NCBI GenBank assembly: GCA_001516125.1
Contig: LOEX01000118.1
Coordinates: 1-53,718, forward strand
Source: Sphingomonadales bacterium BRH_c42
GTDB lineage: Bacteria; Pseudomonadota; Alphaproteobacteria; Sphingomonadales; Sphingomonadaceae
DNA: 53,718 nt
Direction of reading: 5' to 3'
In this document: positions 1-9,782 of the stretch, one piece after another
Numbering within the stretch: position 1 is the first letter of the stretch
How the letters are laid out: each line of letters begins with the position of its first letter
Translations under genes and position numbers: made by a program
The notes under the pieces: generated by a model
The model's database searches: none
The model's input: the letters and a program-made list of their open reading frames with translations, nothing else
Told to the model about the DNA's origin: nothing

Positions 1-1
1 G

Positions 2-343
2 CCCGCCGCCGGTGAGCTTCCGCTGGCCGATGGTCACGGTCTGGAAGGCCCGGCCCCGCCCGAGGCCAGCGGGCTGACGCGCGAGCAGCGCCGCTTTTTC
101 CGTTATGACCGCAACCGGGACCTTTCGATCTCTCGCAACGAAATGCTCTCCACCCGCAGCGAGGGCTTCCGCAAGCTCGACGTCGATGGCAACAACCTGC
201 TCACCTTCGAGGAGTGGGCCGTGACCACGGTCGAGAGGTTCGAAGGGTCCGATGCCGATGGCAACGGAAAGCTGACGGCGAAGGAGTTTGCCGCCACCGC
301 GCCGAAACCGCTGAAAACGGGCGGGGCCGCCTGTCGCTGTTAG
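2..343 (+). CDS. EF-hand domain protein (5' end outside window)
   Basis: C-terminal 113 residues of a protein whose start lies upstream of the window. Three EF-hand calcium-binding loops can be read in a row: [26 protein letters not shown] and [13 protein letters not shown], each with acidic residues at loop positions 1, 3 and 12 or nearby. The fragment ends in a Cys-rich tail (GGAACRC). The family is calcium-binding; secretion or a lipid anchor cannot be judged without the N-terminus. Its TAG stop (341-343) overlaps the TAA stop (340-342) of the convergent trmFO gene, so no terminator fits between them. Calcium-sensor or periplasmic calcium-buffer roles are both possible. Confidence 0.85.
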   Translation, partial: PAAGELPLADGHGLEGPAPPEASGLTREQRRFFRYDRNRDLSISRNEMLSTRSEGFRKLDVDGNNLLTFEEWAVTTVERFEGSDADGNGKLTAKEFAATAPKPLKTGGAACRC

Positions 344-1707
344 GGAATCGCTCCAAGCCATTGACCGAGATCGGCCTTGGCCCGCGAAGTATAGGCTTCC
401 TTGCGGGCTTTCTTCTTCACGTCATGAAGCGGCGGGAACAGCCCGAAATTGACATTCATGGGCTGGAAGGTCTCGGCCACGGCATCGCCGGTGATGTGGC
501 CCAGCAGCGCGCCCAGCGCAGTTGTGCGCGGGGGCGGTGCCCACGCGCGCCCCGCCAGTTCGCTAGCCGCCATCATACCTGCCAGCAGGCCGACAGCTGC
601 GCTTTCGACATAACCCTCGCACCCCGTAACCTGTCCGGCAAAGCGGATATGCGGAGAACTGCGGAGCCGTAGCTGAGCATCGAGCACCAGCGGCGAATTG
701 AGGAAGGTATTGCGGTGCAGGCCGCCCAACCGGGCGAATTCGGCACCCTCCAGCCCGGGTATGGTGCGGAAAAGTTCGACCTGCGCGCCGTGCTTGAGCT
801 TGGTCTGGAAACCGACCATGTTCCACAGCGTGCCCAGCTTGTTGTCCTGCCGCAGCTGAACCACGGCATAGGGCCAGCGGCCCTGCGGATATTCGGGCGT
901 GCAATCGCGCGGATTATCGAGCCCGACCGGCTTCATCGGCCCGAAACGCAAGGTATCGACCCCGCGCGCCGCCATCACTTCGATCGGCATGCAGCCGTCG
1001 AAATAGGGGGTGTCTTGCTCCCACTCGCGAAATTCGGTCTTTTCACCGTCGAGCAGCCCCTGGTGAAAGGCGAGATATTGCTCCCGGTTCATCGGGCAGT
1101 TGATGTAATCGCCACCTTCGTTCGATGCTTCGGTCTTCTTGTCCCAGCGGCTCTGGATCCAGCAGATGTCCATATCGATGCTGTCGCGGTGCACGATCGG
1201 CGCGATCGCATCGAAGAAGGCGAGCCGTTCCTGCCCGGTTGCGGTCACGATGCTCTCGGCCAGAGCCTGCGCGGTCAGCGGGCCGGTGGCCACGATCGTC
1301 ATCCCCGCGCCGGGCAGACGGTCGATCCGCTCGCGCACGATCGTGACCCTGGGGTGCTGCTCGAGCGCGGCCTGCACTTCGGCGGAAAAAGCATCGCGGT
1401 CCACTGCCATGGCCGATCCCGCCGGCACGCGCGCACCTTCGCCAGCACGCATGATCAGCGAATCGAGCTGGCGCATCTCGTGATGCAGCAGGCCGACCGC
1501 ATTCTTCTCGTCATCATCCGAGCGGAAGCTGTTGGAGCAGACCAGTTCGGCCAGGCCATCGCTCTGGTGGGCAGGGGTCATGCTGCCCGATCCGCGCATC
1601 TCGGAAAGGCATACCGAAAAGCCGCGCTGCGCAAGCTGCCAGGCGGCTTCACATCCGGCCAGTCCGCCGCCGATCACATGGACATCATATGCAGGGGATT
1701 GTTTCAT
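340..1707 (-). CDS. trmFO: TrmFO, folate-dependent tRNA (uracil-54-C5)-methyltransferase
   Basis: 455-residue FAD enzyme that makes ribothymidine (m5U54) in the tRNA T-loop using methylenetetrahydrofolate and FADH2. Seen: an N-terminal dinucleotide-binding fold [11 protein letters not shown] (residues 11-21), the family signature around Cys57 ([10 protein letters not shown]), Cys204 (YINCPMN) and Cys239 ([11 protein letters not shown]). The family uses a pair of conserved Cys for catalysis. The frame is open 35 codons further upstream, but ATG 1707 is chosen because it has an AGGTGG Shine-Dalgarno 9 nt ahead and the family N-terminus begins there. Divergent from the YhhN-family gene at 1779. 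Confidence 0.96.
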   Translation of the reverse strand: MKQSPAYDVHVIGGGLAGCEAAWQLAQRGFSVCLSEMRGSGSMTPAHQSDGLAELVCSNSFRSDDDEKNAVGLLHHEMRQLDSLIMRAGEGARVPAGSAMAVDRDAFSAEVQAALEQHPRVTIVRERIDRLPGAGMTIVATGPLTAQALAESIVTATGQERLAFFDAIAPIVHRDSIDMDICWIQSRWDKKTEASNEGGDYINCPMNREQYLAFHQGLLDGEKTEFREWEQDTPYFDGCMPIEVMAARGVDTLRFGPMKPVGLDNPRDCTPEYPQGRWPYAVVQLRQDNKLGTLWNMVGFQTKLKHGAQVELFRTIPGLEGAEFARLGGLHRNTFLNSPLVLDAQLRLRSSPHIRFAGQVTGCEGYVESAAVGLLAGMMAASELAGRAWAPPPRTTALGALLGHITGDAVAETFQPMNVNFGLFPPLHDVKKKARKEAYTSRAKADLGQWLGAIP

Positions 1708-1778
1708 CTGGAACCCACCTAGTGCTTGCCCGCCTGTTTCTTCAAGTCCACATGTCGCATCAAACAGGGAGAGCGCAG

Positions 1779-2444
1779 ATGCCCAGACGTGCATTGGTGG
1801 AAAACAGGCCATGGCTGTTGGCTGCCATCACAGCGGCATTGGCATTCTATTTCCTGCGAGAAAATTCGCTCGCCGGACTGCAGCCGATCGGCGGGACATG
1901 GTTGATCCTGCTCAAGGGGGCAGCAGTCGGCAGCCTGGCGCTTTATGCCCTGCGCCGCTGCCGTGCGCATGATGCGTGGATTCTGGCCGCTGCGTTGGCA
2001 CTATCGGCACTGGGCGATATGGCTATCGAATTGTGGTTCGAGGCGGGCGGAGCGTTGTTCTTCGCATCGCATCTGGCGGCACTGTCGCTCTATCTGCGCA
2101 ACCTCAGGCCGCACCCGACTTCCAGCCAGAAGGCGCTGGGGGTCGCGTTGCTGATCGCCACTCCGCTTGCCTGCTGGCAGATAAGCGGCAGCGGGCAGGT
2201 CGGGCTGTACGGACTGGCGCTGGGCGGGATGGCCGCCGCCGCGTGGATGAGCCGTTTCCCGCGTTATCGCGTGGGCACAGGCGCGGTCCTGTTCGTGTTT
2301 TCGGACTTGCTCCTCTTCGCCGGTTCAGGTCCGCTCCAAGCCGGCGTGGTCCCCGATTTACTGGTCTGGCCGCTATACTTTTCGGGGCAGTTCCTGATCG
2401 CGACCGGTGTAATCCAGACGCTGCGGCGCGATCATCAGGCCTGA
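1779..2444 (+). CDS. YhhN/lysoplasmalogenase-family membrane protein
   Basis: 221-residue integral membrane protein with about seven to eight hydrophobic segments. The family signature is present as an acidic residue in a membrane helix ([11 protein letters not shown]), then [14 protein letters not shown] and [13 protein letters not shown], ending [13 protein letters not shown]. The family includes eukaryotic TMEM86 lysoplasmalogenases, which cleave the vinyl-ether bond of lysoplasmalogens; the bacterial substrate is not settled. ATG 1779 is preferred over ATG 1752 because AGGGAG lies just upstream. The end overlaps the convergent DUF952 gene by 10 bp. Confidence 0.82.
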   Translation: MPRRALVENRPWLLAAITAALAFYFLRENSLAGLQPIGGTWLILLKGAAVGSLALYALRRCRAHDAWILAAALALSALGDMAIELWFEAGGALFFASHLAALSLYLRNLRPHPTSSQKALGVALLIATPLACWQISGSGQVGLYGLALGGMAAAAWMSRFPRYRVGTGAVLFVFSDLLLFAGSGPLQAGVVPDLLVWPLYFSGQFLIATGVIQTLRRDHQA

Positions 2445-2803
2445 TCGGGCAGGAGAACCGAACCATCCTCCCGCCGCTGCACGTGGCCATGCATAATGAC
2501 AGCTGTGAGCGGCATCGGGCCATAGATGTGGGGGAACAGGGCGCCGCCGCGCGCCGGTTCCCACCGCACGTCTGACCCCAATGCCGCCAGATCGATCCGC
2601 GCCAGGTAAAGATTCTCCTGACCGGTAAAATGCTTATCCAGCGTGCCGCGCAGCTGTTCATCAGTGGAAAGGTGAATGAAGCCATCGGCAAGATCGACAG
2701 GCGCGCCATGGAAGACCTGCTGTGTCAGCAACTCCTCCATTTGCGCCTCAGTCAGCACTTTCCATGCGTGGGATGGCCATGCGTGGGATGGTTTCCTGCT
2801 CAC
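2435..2803 (-). CDS. DUF952 family protein
   Basis: 122-residue small soluble protein of the DUF952 family, function unknown. The family hallmarks ADGFIHLSTDEQL, LARIDLAALG and RWEPARGGALFPHIYGPMPL are intact. It starts at GTG 2803 in a GTGA overlap with the gyrA stop, so it is probably translationally coupled to gyrA. The N-terminus contains a literal duplication (PSHAWPSHAWK) caused by an exact 15-bp tandem repeat at 2762-2791. A start after the duplication would remove it, but no start codon is available before Met22. Confidence 0.85.
   Translation of the reverse strand: MSRKPSHAWPSHAWKVLTEAQMEELLTQQVFHGAPVDLADGFIHLSTDEQLRGTLDKHFTGQENLYLARIDLAALGSDVRWEPARGGALFPHIYGPMPLTAVIMHGHVQRREDGSVLLPDQA
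2762..2791. repeat. Exact 15-bp tandem duplication in the DUF952 gene
   Basis: Two adjacent perfect copies of CCATGCGTGGGATGG, at 2762-2776 and 2777-2791. In the minus-strand frame they encode SHAWP twice, so length change by one unit stays in frame. It looks like a recent slippage or short tandem duplication. Confidence 0.9.
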
Positions 2804-5535
2804 ACCTCGCTCGAAGGTGAGGCATCAGGCTCGCCGTCGTCGGTTTCGATATCGGCGCCTGTGTCTTCACCTTCGTCCGCCAGCCGCACCGCACTGACGA
2901 TCTGCTCACCCTCGGCCACGTCGAACAGCTTCACCCCTGCGCTGCCGCGCCCTATCACCCGCAGGCTGTCCAGCCCGATGCGGATCAGCTTGGCCTGGTC
3001 GGTCACCAGCATCAGCTGATCGGCAGGGGTCGCGGTGAAGCTGGCAACCACGGGGCCGTTACGGCCGATGTTATCGATATTGACGATGCCCTGGCCGCCG
3101 CGCCCGGTGCGCCGGTATTCATAGGCTGAGCTGAGCTTGCCATAGCCATTGGCGCAGACGGTGAGGATGAACTGCTCGCGCTCCTGCAATTCGGCAAAGC
3201 GCTCGGCGCTCATCGCCGGTTCGCCTTCCTTCTCGGCTTTCCAGGGGGCGAACCGGACATAATCCTCGCGCTCCTCGCCGCTCGTGCCGACGCGGTGGAG
3301 GATCGAAAGCGAAACCACCTCGTCGTCGTCGCGCAGCTTCATCGCGCGCACTCCGGTGGACGTGCGGCTCTGGAATTCGCGCACGTCGTCTGCCGCAAAA
3401 CGAATTGCCTTGCCCTGGCGACTGGCGAGCAGAACGTCGTCGTTTTCATCGAGCAGCGCGACCCCGATCAGGCGATCATCCGAACCTTCTTCAAAGCGCA
3501 TGGCGAGTTTGCCGTTCGACGGGATATTGGCGAATGCATCCATCGAATTTCGCCGCGCGCTGCCCTTGGCCGTCGCAAACACCACGGTGAGCGCGCTCCA
3601 GGTTGCCTCGTCCTCGGGCAGAGGCAGCACGGCGGCAATGGTCTCACCATCGTCAAGCGCGGGAAGCAGGTTGACGATCGGGCGACCGCGCGTGTTCGGC
3701 CCGCCTTCGGGCAGCCTCCACACCTTGAGCCGATAGACTTTGCCCGCGGTGGAGAAGAACAGCACCGGATTGTGCGTCGAGGTGACGAACATCGCGCTGA
3801 CCGCGTCCTCATCCTTGGTCGACATGCCCGCGCGGCCCTTGCCCCCGCGATGTTGCGCGCGGAATGTCGAGAGCGGGGTGCGCTTGATGTAACCGTCCAG
3901 TGTGACGGTGACGACCATGTCGTCGCGCTCAATCAGGTCCTCGTCCTCGATCCCGTCCCATGCGGGCGCAATTTCGGAGAGGCGCGGCGTGGCATAAGTC
4001 TCGCGAACCTCGCGCAGCTCGCCGCGCATCACCTCGTAGAGCCGGACCCTATCAGCCAGAATCGCCAGATATTCTGCGATGGCATCGGCAAGTTGCTTCA
4101 GCTCGTCGCCGATTTCGTCTCGGCCCAGCGCGGTGAGGCGGTGGAGGCGCAGGTCGAGGATCGCCTTCACCTGACGTTCGCTCAGCCGATAGGTGCCGCC
4201 CGATTGCTCGGCATTGGGTTCGATCGCTTCGACCAACCGGATGTATTGCGCTATCTCGCCGATCGGCCATTCGCGCGTCAGCAACCGTTCGCGCGCCTGC
4301 GCCGGGTTGGAGGCGCTGCGGATCATCGCCACCACCTCGTCAAGGTTGGAGACGGCCACCACCAGACCGAGCAAGATATGCGCTCGTTCGCGTGCCTTGT
4401 TCAGTTCGAACTTGGTGCGGCGGGTGATGACCTCTTCACGGAAGGTGATGAAGCTCTGGATGATATCGCGCAGGCCCAGTGTTTCGGGCCGCCCGCCGCG
4501 TATCGCCAGCATATTGGCGGGGAAGCTCGACTGTGCGGGCGTGTGCCTCCAGATCTGGTTCAGCACGACTTCGGGCGTTGCATCGCGCTTGAGGTCGATG
4601 ACCACGCGCATTCCTTCGCGCGAGCTTTCATCGCGGATGTCCGAAACGCCCTCGATCCGCTTTTCCTTGGCGGCCTCGGCGATCTTCTCGACAAGGCCCG
4701 ATTTACCGACCTGATATGGGATCGAGGTGAGCACTATCGAGGTGCGTTCCCCCCGGCCTTCCTCGATTTCGTGACGGCAACGCATCATGATCGAGCCGCG
4801 CCCGGTGGTATAGGCGGACTTCGCGCCGTGCTGGCCGAGGATCAGCGGTGCCGTGGGAAAATCGGGACCGGGGATAAACTGGAACAGTTCTTCCGAAGTG
4901 ATCGCTGGATTGTCCAGGTAGGCGAAGCAGCCGTCGATGACCTCGCCCAGGTTGTGCGGCGGGATATTGGTCGCCATGCCCACCGCGATGCCGCCCGCGC
5001 CATTGACCAGCAGATTGGGAAAACGGGCGGGGAGCACGGTGGGCTCGCGGCGCGAACCGTCGTAATTGTCGGCGAAATCGACCGTATCCTTCTCGAGATC
5101 GTCGAGCAGGAAGTTGGCGACACGCGCCAGCCGCGCCTCGGTATAACGCATCGACGCTGGTGGGTCGGGGTCCATCGATCCGAAGTTGCCCTGGCCATCG
5201 ATCAGCGGGACGCGCATCGACCAATCCTGCGTCATGCGCGCCAAAGCGTCGTAAATCGCCGAATCGCCGTGCGGGTGATAGTTACCCATCACGTCGCCGA
5301 CGATCTTGGCGCTCTTGCGGTACGGGCGACCGGCGACGAAACCACCTTCCTGGCAGGCGTACAGAATCCGCCGATGCACCGGCTTGAGGCCGTCACGCAC
5401 ATCGGGCAGGGCGCGGCTCACGATCACGCTCATCGCGTAATCGAGATAGCTCGTCTTCATCTCGTCGACGATGTCGACGCGTTCGAATGTTCCCAATGGG
5501 AAGGGCGGGTTCATGGTATCGGTATCGTCGGTCAA
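2800..5535 (-). CDS. gyrA: DNA gyrase subunit A
   Basis: Type II topoisomerase subunit that cuts and religates DNA and, with GyrB, introduces negative supercoils. 911 residues, normal length. Seen: N-terminal [36 protein letters not shown], quinolone-site helix [12 protein letters not shown] with Ser92 and Asp96 in the drug-sensitive state, catalytic Tyr131 ([10 protein letters not shown]), and the GyrA box [10 protein letters not shown] that marks gyrase rather than topoisomerase IV. The C-terminal beta-pinwheel ends in an acidic tail. The longest frame starts at TTG 5535; ATG 5514 (7 codons later) is the alternative and neither has a clear Shine-Dalgarno. Confidence 0.98.
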   Translation of the reverse strand: MTDDTDTMNPPFPLGTFERVDIVDEMKTSYLDYAMSVIVSRALPDVRDGLKPVHRRILYACQEGGFVAGRPYRKSAKIVGDVMGNYHPHGDSAIYDALARMTQDWSMRVPLIDGQGNFGSMDPDPPASMRYTEARLARVANFLLDDLEKDTVDFADNYDGSRREPTVLPARFPNLLVNGAGGIAVGMATNIPPHNLGEVIDGCFAYLDNPAITSEELFQFIPGPDFPTAPLILGQHGAKSAYTTGRGSIMMRCRHEIEEGRGERTSIVLTSIPYQVGKSGLVEKIAEAAKEKRIEGVSDIRDESSREGMRVVIDLKRDATPEVVLNQIWRHTPAQSSFPANMLAIRGGRPETLGLRDIIQSFITFREEVITRRTKFELNKARERAHILLGLVVAVSNLDEVVAMIRSASNPAQARERLLTREWPIGEIAQYIRLVEAIEPNAEQSGGTYRLSERQVKAILDLRLHRLTALGRDEIGDELKQLADAIAEYLAILADRVRLYEVMRGELREVRETYATPRLSEIAPAWDGIEDEDLIERDDMVVTVTLDGYIKRTPLSTFRAQHRGGKGRAGMSTKDEDAVSAMFVTSTHNPVLFFSTAGKVYRLKVWRLPEGGPNTRGRPIVNLLPALDDGETIAAVLPLPEDEATWSALTVVFATAKGSARRNSMDAFANIPSNGKLAMRFEEGSDDRLIGVALLDENDDVLLASRQGKAIRFAADDVREFQSRTSTGVRAMKLRDDDEVVSLSILHRVGTSGEEREDYVRFAPWKAEKEGEPAMSAERFAELQEREQFILTVCANGYGKLSSAYEYRRTGRGGQGIVNIDNIGRNGPVVASFTATPADQLMLVTDQAKLIRIGLDSLRVIGRGSAGVKLFDVAEGEQIVSAVRLADEGEDTGADIETDDGEPDASPSSEV

Positions 5536-5836
5536 AACGGGGCCGTTCTTGCGCTTGTAACAACAGGATTGGAGTTGCTGCCAATGTAGGGCCTGAGCGG
5601 CAATTGCGCCACCGAGCCGTGCAAATGATGGCGGCGCAGGGGCGCTTTATCCACACATAGCCGCAACTCGCTCAGGGCACGAGGTGGCGGCGTCCTGAAC
5701 CCGGTGTTCAATGGGCATTCAGCGGAGCGGCTACACTAGCAATTGCAAATGTTGGCAAGCCGGTTCATTGGACCCGGCGGAAAATTTGAACCGGCATACC
5801 CCGGGCGGGGCCGGAACCTGTTTCAGGAGATCAGAA
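5536..5836. other. Divergent intergenic region gyrA / TPR-like gene with an inverted repeat
   Basis: 301 bp without a gene, carrying the promoters of two divergent units. No confident -35/-10 pair can be named. It holds a perfect 8-bp inverted repeat, GCCGGTTC (5759-5766) and GAACCGGC (5788-5795), separated by 21 nt and lying about 40-80 nt before the start at 5837, followed by a GC-rich CCCCGGGCGGGG. These could be an operator or a leader hairpin. Confidence 0.5.
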
Positions 5837-7198
5837 ATGCTTTTTCCTTCTTTCAACCAGAAGCTTGGCAGCAAGGTTGGATCAAATCTTGCGATTGCGA
5901 TCGCACTCGCGGCGGGGACGGTGCTGGCTACCGCAGGATTCGCCGAACCTGCATTCGCTCAAAAGAAGAAGGACAAGAAGGAAGAAGAGGCAAGGCCGCA
6001 ATATTCGAAGGAATTCGTCGCCGCCTACCAGCCGATAGAGCAGGGATTGAATGCGCCCGCACCCGATTTTGCGGCACTCAAGGCAATGATTCCCAGCATA
6101 ACTGGCCTGGCCCAGTCGCAGGACGAAAAGATGGCTGCGGGCAATGTCGTTTACAACATTGGCGCAAAGTCAAACGATCAGGCGCTGCAACTGCAGGGCA
6201 TGAAGCTGATGATTGCCAGCGGCAAAGTCGCGCCCGCGCAGGCCGGCCAGTACAATTTCATCGCGTATCAGCTTTCGACCATTGCCGAGCAGCATGCCGA
6301 GGCACGCACCTATTTGCAGGCGGCGATGGATGCAAATTACAGCACTGCCAATGTCTCGTCGGATCAGCTGCGCGTGAACATGGCGGAAAGCTTTTTTGCC
6401 GAGAACCGCTTTGCCGAGGGGCTCGACTATCTTGGGCGCGGGATTGCACAGCGCAAGGCAGGGGGGCTTGCGGTCGACGAGCAATGGTATCGCCGCGGCC
6501 TGACTGTCGCATATAACAACGAAGTCGTGCCGCAGGTCTATGACTATGTGGCCATGTGGATCGTCGACTATCCGAGTGCCACGAACTGGCGCGATGCGAT
6601 CAATATCGCGCGCAATCTCAACACGTTCGATGTCGGTGAAATTCTGGATCTGCTGCGCCTTTCCTACAAGGTCGGCGCAATGACCGAAAAAGTCGAGTTC
6701 ATCGAATATATCGAGTCGGCCGATGCCCGGCGCCTGCCCAAGGAAGTCGAAACAGTGATCCAGCACGGTTATGCCAAGGGCCGGATCAGCAAGGATGATA
6801 TTTTCGTGGCGGATTCGCTGCGTGTGGCAACCGGCCGTCTGGCCGCCGACCGTGCGGACTTGCCCGCGCTGGAGCGTGATGCCCGGGCAGCCAATGTCGG
6901 CCTGCGTACTGTTGTCGCTGCGGGTGATACCTTCCTCAACTATGGCGAGATGGCAAAGGCGGAGGAGTTCTATGCCAAGTCGCTGGGGATTCCCGGAGTT
7001 GACACGCAGTTGGTGCTGACCCGTTTGGGCATCACCCAGGTGCACCAGGGCAAGTACGAGGAGGCCATGGCCACTTTTGCCAAGGTGCAGGGCAAACGCC
7101 AGCCAATCGCCAAGCTGTGGTCGGCCTATGCCAAGGGCGAGGCCGCCAAGGCGGCACCAGCCGCTGCTCCAGTGGTGATGGCGCCCGCCCCTAGCTGA
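5837..7198 (+). CDS. Secreted helical-repeat (TPR-like) protein, function unknown
   Basis: 453 residues. The N-terminus has a basic region, a hydrophobic core (LAIAIALAAGTVLATAGFA) and AFAQ, a clear Sec signal peptide cleaved near residue 36, followed by a highly charged KKKDKKEEE linker. The rest is alpha-helical with degenerate TPR-like units (EQHAEARTYLQAAMDANY, EMAKAEEFYAKSLGIPG, QGKYEEAMATFAKVQG) and an Ala/Pro-rich tail. The start is ATG 5837 with AGGAGA 8 nt upstream; the frame is open further but that part is not protein-like. It is probably a periplasmic scaffold. Its stop overlaps the convergent carbonic anhydrase gene by 8 bp. Confidence 0.8.
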   Translation: MLFPSFNQKLGSKVGSNLAIAIALAAGTVLATAGFAEPAFAQKKKDKKEEEARPQYSKEFVAAYQPIEQGLNAPAPDFAALKAMIPSITGLAQSQDEKMAAGNVVYNIGAKSNDQALQLQGMKLMIASGKVAPAQAGQYNFIAYQLSTIAEQHAEARTYLQAAMDANYSTANVSSDQLRVNMAESFFAENRFAEGLDYLGRGIAQRKAGGLAVDEQWYRRGLTVAYNNEVVPQVYDYVAMWIVDYPSATNWRDAINIARNLNTFDVGEILDLLRLSYKVGAMTEKVEFIEYIESADARRLPKEVETVIQHGYAKGRISKDDIFVADSLRVATGRLAADRADLPALERDARAANVGLRTVVAAGDTFLNYGEMAKAEEFYAKSLGIPGVDTQLVLTRLGITQVHQGKYEEAMATFAKVQGKRQPIAKLWSAYAKGEAAKAAPAAAPVVMAPAPS

Positions 7199-7829
7199 TG
7201 GCTGAGAACTTTCCGCTCTGCTCATCGAGCAGGTAGAGCCTGCCGTCGGCGATCGAGAAATGGCATCCACGCAGCGTCAGTTCGCCTGATGCCTCCTTTT
7301 CGCTGACGCAGGGGAAGGTCCGCAGGTTTGCGAGGCTGAGTGTGACCGCAGCGTGCTCCATTGCCCGCTCGGCAGTGTCGCCGTGTGTGCCGAGCGTGCG
7401 CGCAATCGGATCGCGGATCGCGTCGAGCATGCCGATCCAGCTTGCCACAAAGCCGCCTTCTCCCGGCGGTGCGCCGTGCAGGTCCTGCGTCAATGCGGCC
7501 CGGCAGCCGCCGCACATGCCGTGTCCCATCACCACCACTTCGCTGACCTTGAGGAACTGCACCGCAAATTCGAGCGCCGCCGAGACGCCATGCTGGCCCG
7601 GAGATAGCTCGAACGGGGGGACGAGCGCCGCAACATTGCGCACCATGAAGATTTCGCCGGGGCCCACGTCGAAGATCTGGGTCGGATCGACGCGGCTGTC
7701 GGAACAGGCGATGACCATCACTTGCGGCGCCTGTCCTGCCTTCAGCTGCTCCCAGCGGCGGTGCTGTGTTCGCCAGTCACCCCGGCGAAACCGGCGATAG
7801 CCTTCGATCAACTGGTCGAATCTGTGCAT
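7191..7829 (-). CDS. Beta-class carbonic anhydrase
   Basis: 212-residue zinc enzyme interconverting CO2 and bicarbonate. The zinc ligands of the beta class are all visible: Cys42 and the Asp44-Arg46 dyad in ACSDSRVDP, then His103 and Cys106 in GHGMCGGC. Length is typical. ATG 7829 (MHRFDQLIEGYRRFR) is the family start; the open frame upstream is not conserved-looking. It is a single gene, divergent from lipA. Confidence 0.95.
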   Translation of the reverse strand: MHRFDQLIEGYRRFRRGDWRTQHRRWEQLKAGQAPQVMVIACSDSRVDPTQIFDVGPGEIFMVRNVAALVPPFELSPGQHGVSAALEFAVQFLKVSEVVVMGHGMCGGCRAALTQDLHGAPPGEGGFVASWIGMLDAIRDPIARTLGTHGDTAERAMEHAAVTLSLANLRTFPCVSEKEASGELTLRGCHFSIADGRLYLLDEQSGKFSAIS

Positions 7830-7915
7830 GGGTTTCTGCTGCCGTGAATCCGTGCCGGTGGCAAGCGATTGGGAAATGCGTTCCCCTGCTTGCCTGCCGC
7901 GCACCTCGAGCCTAG

Positions 7916-8857
7916 ATGGGCCGCATGAACGATCTTTCCAGCACGCCCGAGGCGCGCCCTCAGCGCCAACGCAAGCCCGACTGGATCAGGGTGCGCGCAC
8001 CGGTTGGCGAGGCTTACAACGCAACGCGCAAACTGATGCGCGACCTCAAGCTGAATACCGTGTGCGAAGAGGCGGCCTGCCCCAATATCGGCGAGTGCTG
8101 GACCAAGAAACACGCCACGGTGATGATCCTGGGTGATGTCTGCACCCGCGCCTGCGCATTTTGCAACGTCAAGACGGGCATGCCGCGCGCCGTCGACCCG
8201 ATGGAGCCCGAGAACGTGGCCATCGCCGCCGCGCAGATGGGGCTGGAACACATCGTCATCACCAGCGTTGACCGCGATGATCTTCCCGATGGCGGGGCGG
8301 GACAGTTCGTCAAGGTGATCGAGGCGCTGCGCCGTACGACCCCTGCTACCACGATCGAGATCCTGACACCCGATTTCAGGGGCAAGATGCGCGAAGCTGT
8401 CGAGGCGATTTGTATCGCTGGACCAGATGTTTACAACCATAATCTCGAAACAGTGCCAAGACTCTATCCGACCATCCGCCCCGGTGCGCGCTATTATGCC
8501 TCGCTGCGGCTGCTGGAGGAAGTCAAGCGCCACGATCCGCTGATCTTCACCAAGTCGGGCATTATGCTGGGGCTGGGCGAGCAGCGGCTCGAGGTGCATC
8601 AGGTGATGGACGATATGCGCACCGCGGATGTCGATTTCATCACCATGGGGCAATATCTCCAGCCAACGCCCAGGCACGCAAATGTCGAGGAATTCGTCAC
8701 GCCTGCGGCGTTCGGCGCCTATGGCTCGATCGCGCGGGCCAAGGGCTTCCTGCAGGTAGCATCGAGCCCGCTGACCCGTTCAAGCTATCATGCGGGTGAG
8801 GATTTTGCGCAGATGCGCGCGGCCCGCGCGGAAAAGCTGGCAAAGCAAAGGGCCTGA
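7916..8857 (+). CDS. lipA: Lipoyl synthase
   Basis: 313-residue radical-SAM enzyme that inserts two sulfurs into octanoyl groups on E2 and GcvH lipoyl domains. Both clusters can be read: auxiliary cluster Cys50, Cys55, Cys61 ([13 protein letters not shown]) and radical-SAM cluster Cys76, Cys80, Cys83 (CTRACAFC). The C-terminal RSSYHA motif, whose Ser ligates the auxiliary cluster, is present. The start may be ATG 7916 or ATG 7925. The stop overlaps the next start (TGATG), so the pair is coupled. Its product is needed by the E2 subunit encoded at 32.8-34.0 kb. Confidence 0.97.
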   Translation: MGRMNDLSSTPEARPQRQRKPDWIRVRAPVGEAYNATRKLMRDLKLNTVCEEAACPNIGECWTKKHATVMILGDVCTRACAFCNVKTGMPRAVDPMEPENVAIAAAQMGLEHIVITSVDRDDLPDGGAGQFVKVIEALRRTTPATTIEILTPDFRGKMREAVEAICIAGPDVYNHNLETVPRLYPTIRPGARYYASLRLLEEVKRHDPLIFTKSGIMLGLGEQRLEVHQVMDDMRTADVDFITMGQYLQPTPRHANVEEFVTPAAFGAYGSIARAKGFLQVASSPLTRSSYHAGEDFAQMRAARAEKLAKQRA

Positions 8858-9318
8858 TGCCCGGCATACACGAAATCCGCCGGCTGCCATACAGCCGCGA
8901 GCAGATGTTCGACCTGGTCGCCGATGTTGGCCACTATGCCCGATTTTTGCCGTGGGTCGTGGCGACGAGGGTGAAATCCGACAGCGACGATTTGATGGTG
9001 GCTGACATGATCGTCGGCTTCAAGTCGCTGCGCGAGAAGTTCACCTCACGCGTGCACAAACATCGCCCCGAATGGATCGAGGTCCACTATGTCGATGGGC
9101 CGATGCGCGATCTCGACAACCGCTGGACATTTCGCGCGTTGCCTGATGGCGGTTGCGAGATCGAATTCCTGGTCGAATTCACCTTCAGGAACAGGGTGTT
9201 CGAGGCAATGGCGGGGCAATATTTCGACCGCGCCTTCCACCGTATGGTCGCGGCCTTCGAAGCGCGAGCGGACGCGCTTTACGGCAACAGCAGCTCAAGT
9301 GCGCATAGCGTCGCCTGA
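8857..9318 (+). CDS. COQ10/RatA-like START-domain protein (ubiquinone-binding)
   Basis: 153-residue single START/polyketide-cyclase fold, with the family opening EIRRLPYSREQMFDLVADVGHYARFLPWV and the C-terminal helix FDRAFHRMVAAFEARA. The homologues are mitochondrial COQ10, which binds ubiquinone and supports respiration, and E. coli RatA/PasT. In alphaproteobacteria the lipA-adjacent copy is generally treated as the COQ10 type, which I infer here. It is co-translated with lipA through a TGATG overlap. Its last 40 bp overlap the convergent cinA-like gene. Confidence 0.88.
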   Translation: MPGIHEIRRLPYSREQMFDLVADVGHYARFLPWVVATRVKSDSDDLMVADMIVGFKSLREKFTSRVHKHRPEWIEVHYVDGPMRDLDNRWTFRALPDGGCEIEFLVEFTFRNRVFEAMAGQYFDRAFHRMVAAFEARADALYGNSSSSAHSVA

Positions 9319-9782
9319 CGGCGCACATCGGCCCGGTTCATGTCGGCAAACAACCTGAGCTCGCCTTCGGGTTCCCCCTCACCGTCGCGATAGGCGCGGG
9401 CGAAAACCACGGTCCCGACCGGCTTCTGCGCGGTTCCGCCATCGGGCCCTGCGACACCGCTGATCGCCACCGCCACATCGGCATTGCTGCGCTGGATCGC
9501 TCCATTCGCCATAGCCCAAACGCAGGCTATGGAAACCGCCCCGAACGTCTCGATTATGTCGCTGGCGACGCCCAGCATTTCCATCTTGGCCTCGTTGGAA
9601 TAGGTAACCCAGCCCCGATCAAGCACGGCGGAAGATCCCGGTATCTCGGTCAGGGCAGCAGCGACCAGCCCGCCGGTGCAGCTTTCCGCCAGAGCGACCT
9701 TGCGCCCGGCGGCTGCGTTGGCCTCGACCACGCGGCGCGCCAGAGCGGCGACATCATCGGGAAATATAGTAGGTACGTCCAT
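9279..9782 (-). CDS. CinA C-terminal-domain protein (PncC-type nicotinamide-nucleotide amidase)
   Basis: 167 residues corresponding only to the CinA C-terminal domain: ALAESCTGGLVAAALTEIPGSSAVLDRGWVTYSNEAK and AISGVAGPDGGTAQKPVGTV are diagnostic. Such proteins deamidate nicotinamide mononucleotide to nicotinate mononucleotide, recycling the NMN released by NAD-dependent DNA ligase. ATG 9782 overlaps the ispDF stop (TAATG), which implies translational coupling. The 3' end runs 40 bp into the oppositely oriented COQ10-like gene. Confidence 0.9.
   Translation of the reverse strand: MDVPTIFPDDVAALARRVVEANAAAGRKVALAESCTGGLVAAALTEIPGSSAVLDRGWVTYSNEAKMEMLGVASDIIETFGAVSIACVWAMANGAIQRSNADVAVAISGVAGPDGGTAQKPVGTVVFARAYRDGEGEPEGELRLFADMNRADVRRQATLCALELLLP

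Noticed and set aside
3000-5535. Quinolone-resistance state of GyrA
   Set aside because: The helix reads GDSAIYDA, with Ser92 and Asp96 as in sensitive enzymes.
3295-5589. 764-codon open frame antisense to gyrA
   Set aside because: It mirrors the codon structure of gyrA in a GC-rich genome; the translation is Arg/His/Asp-rich with no domain. The opposite strand has a complete gyrA.
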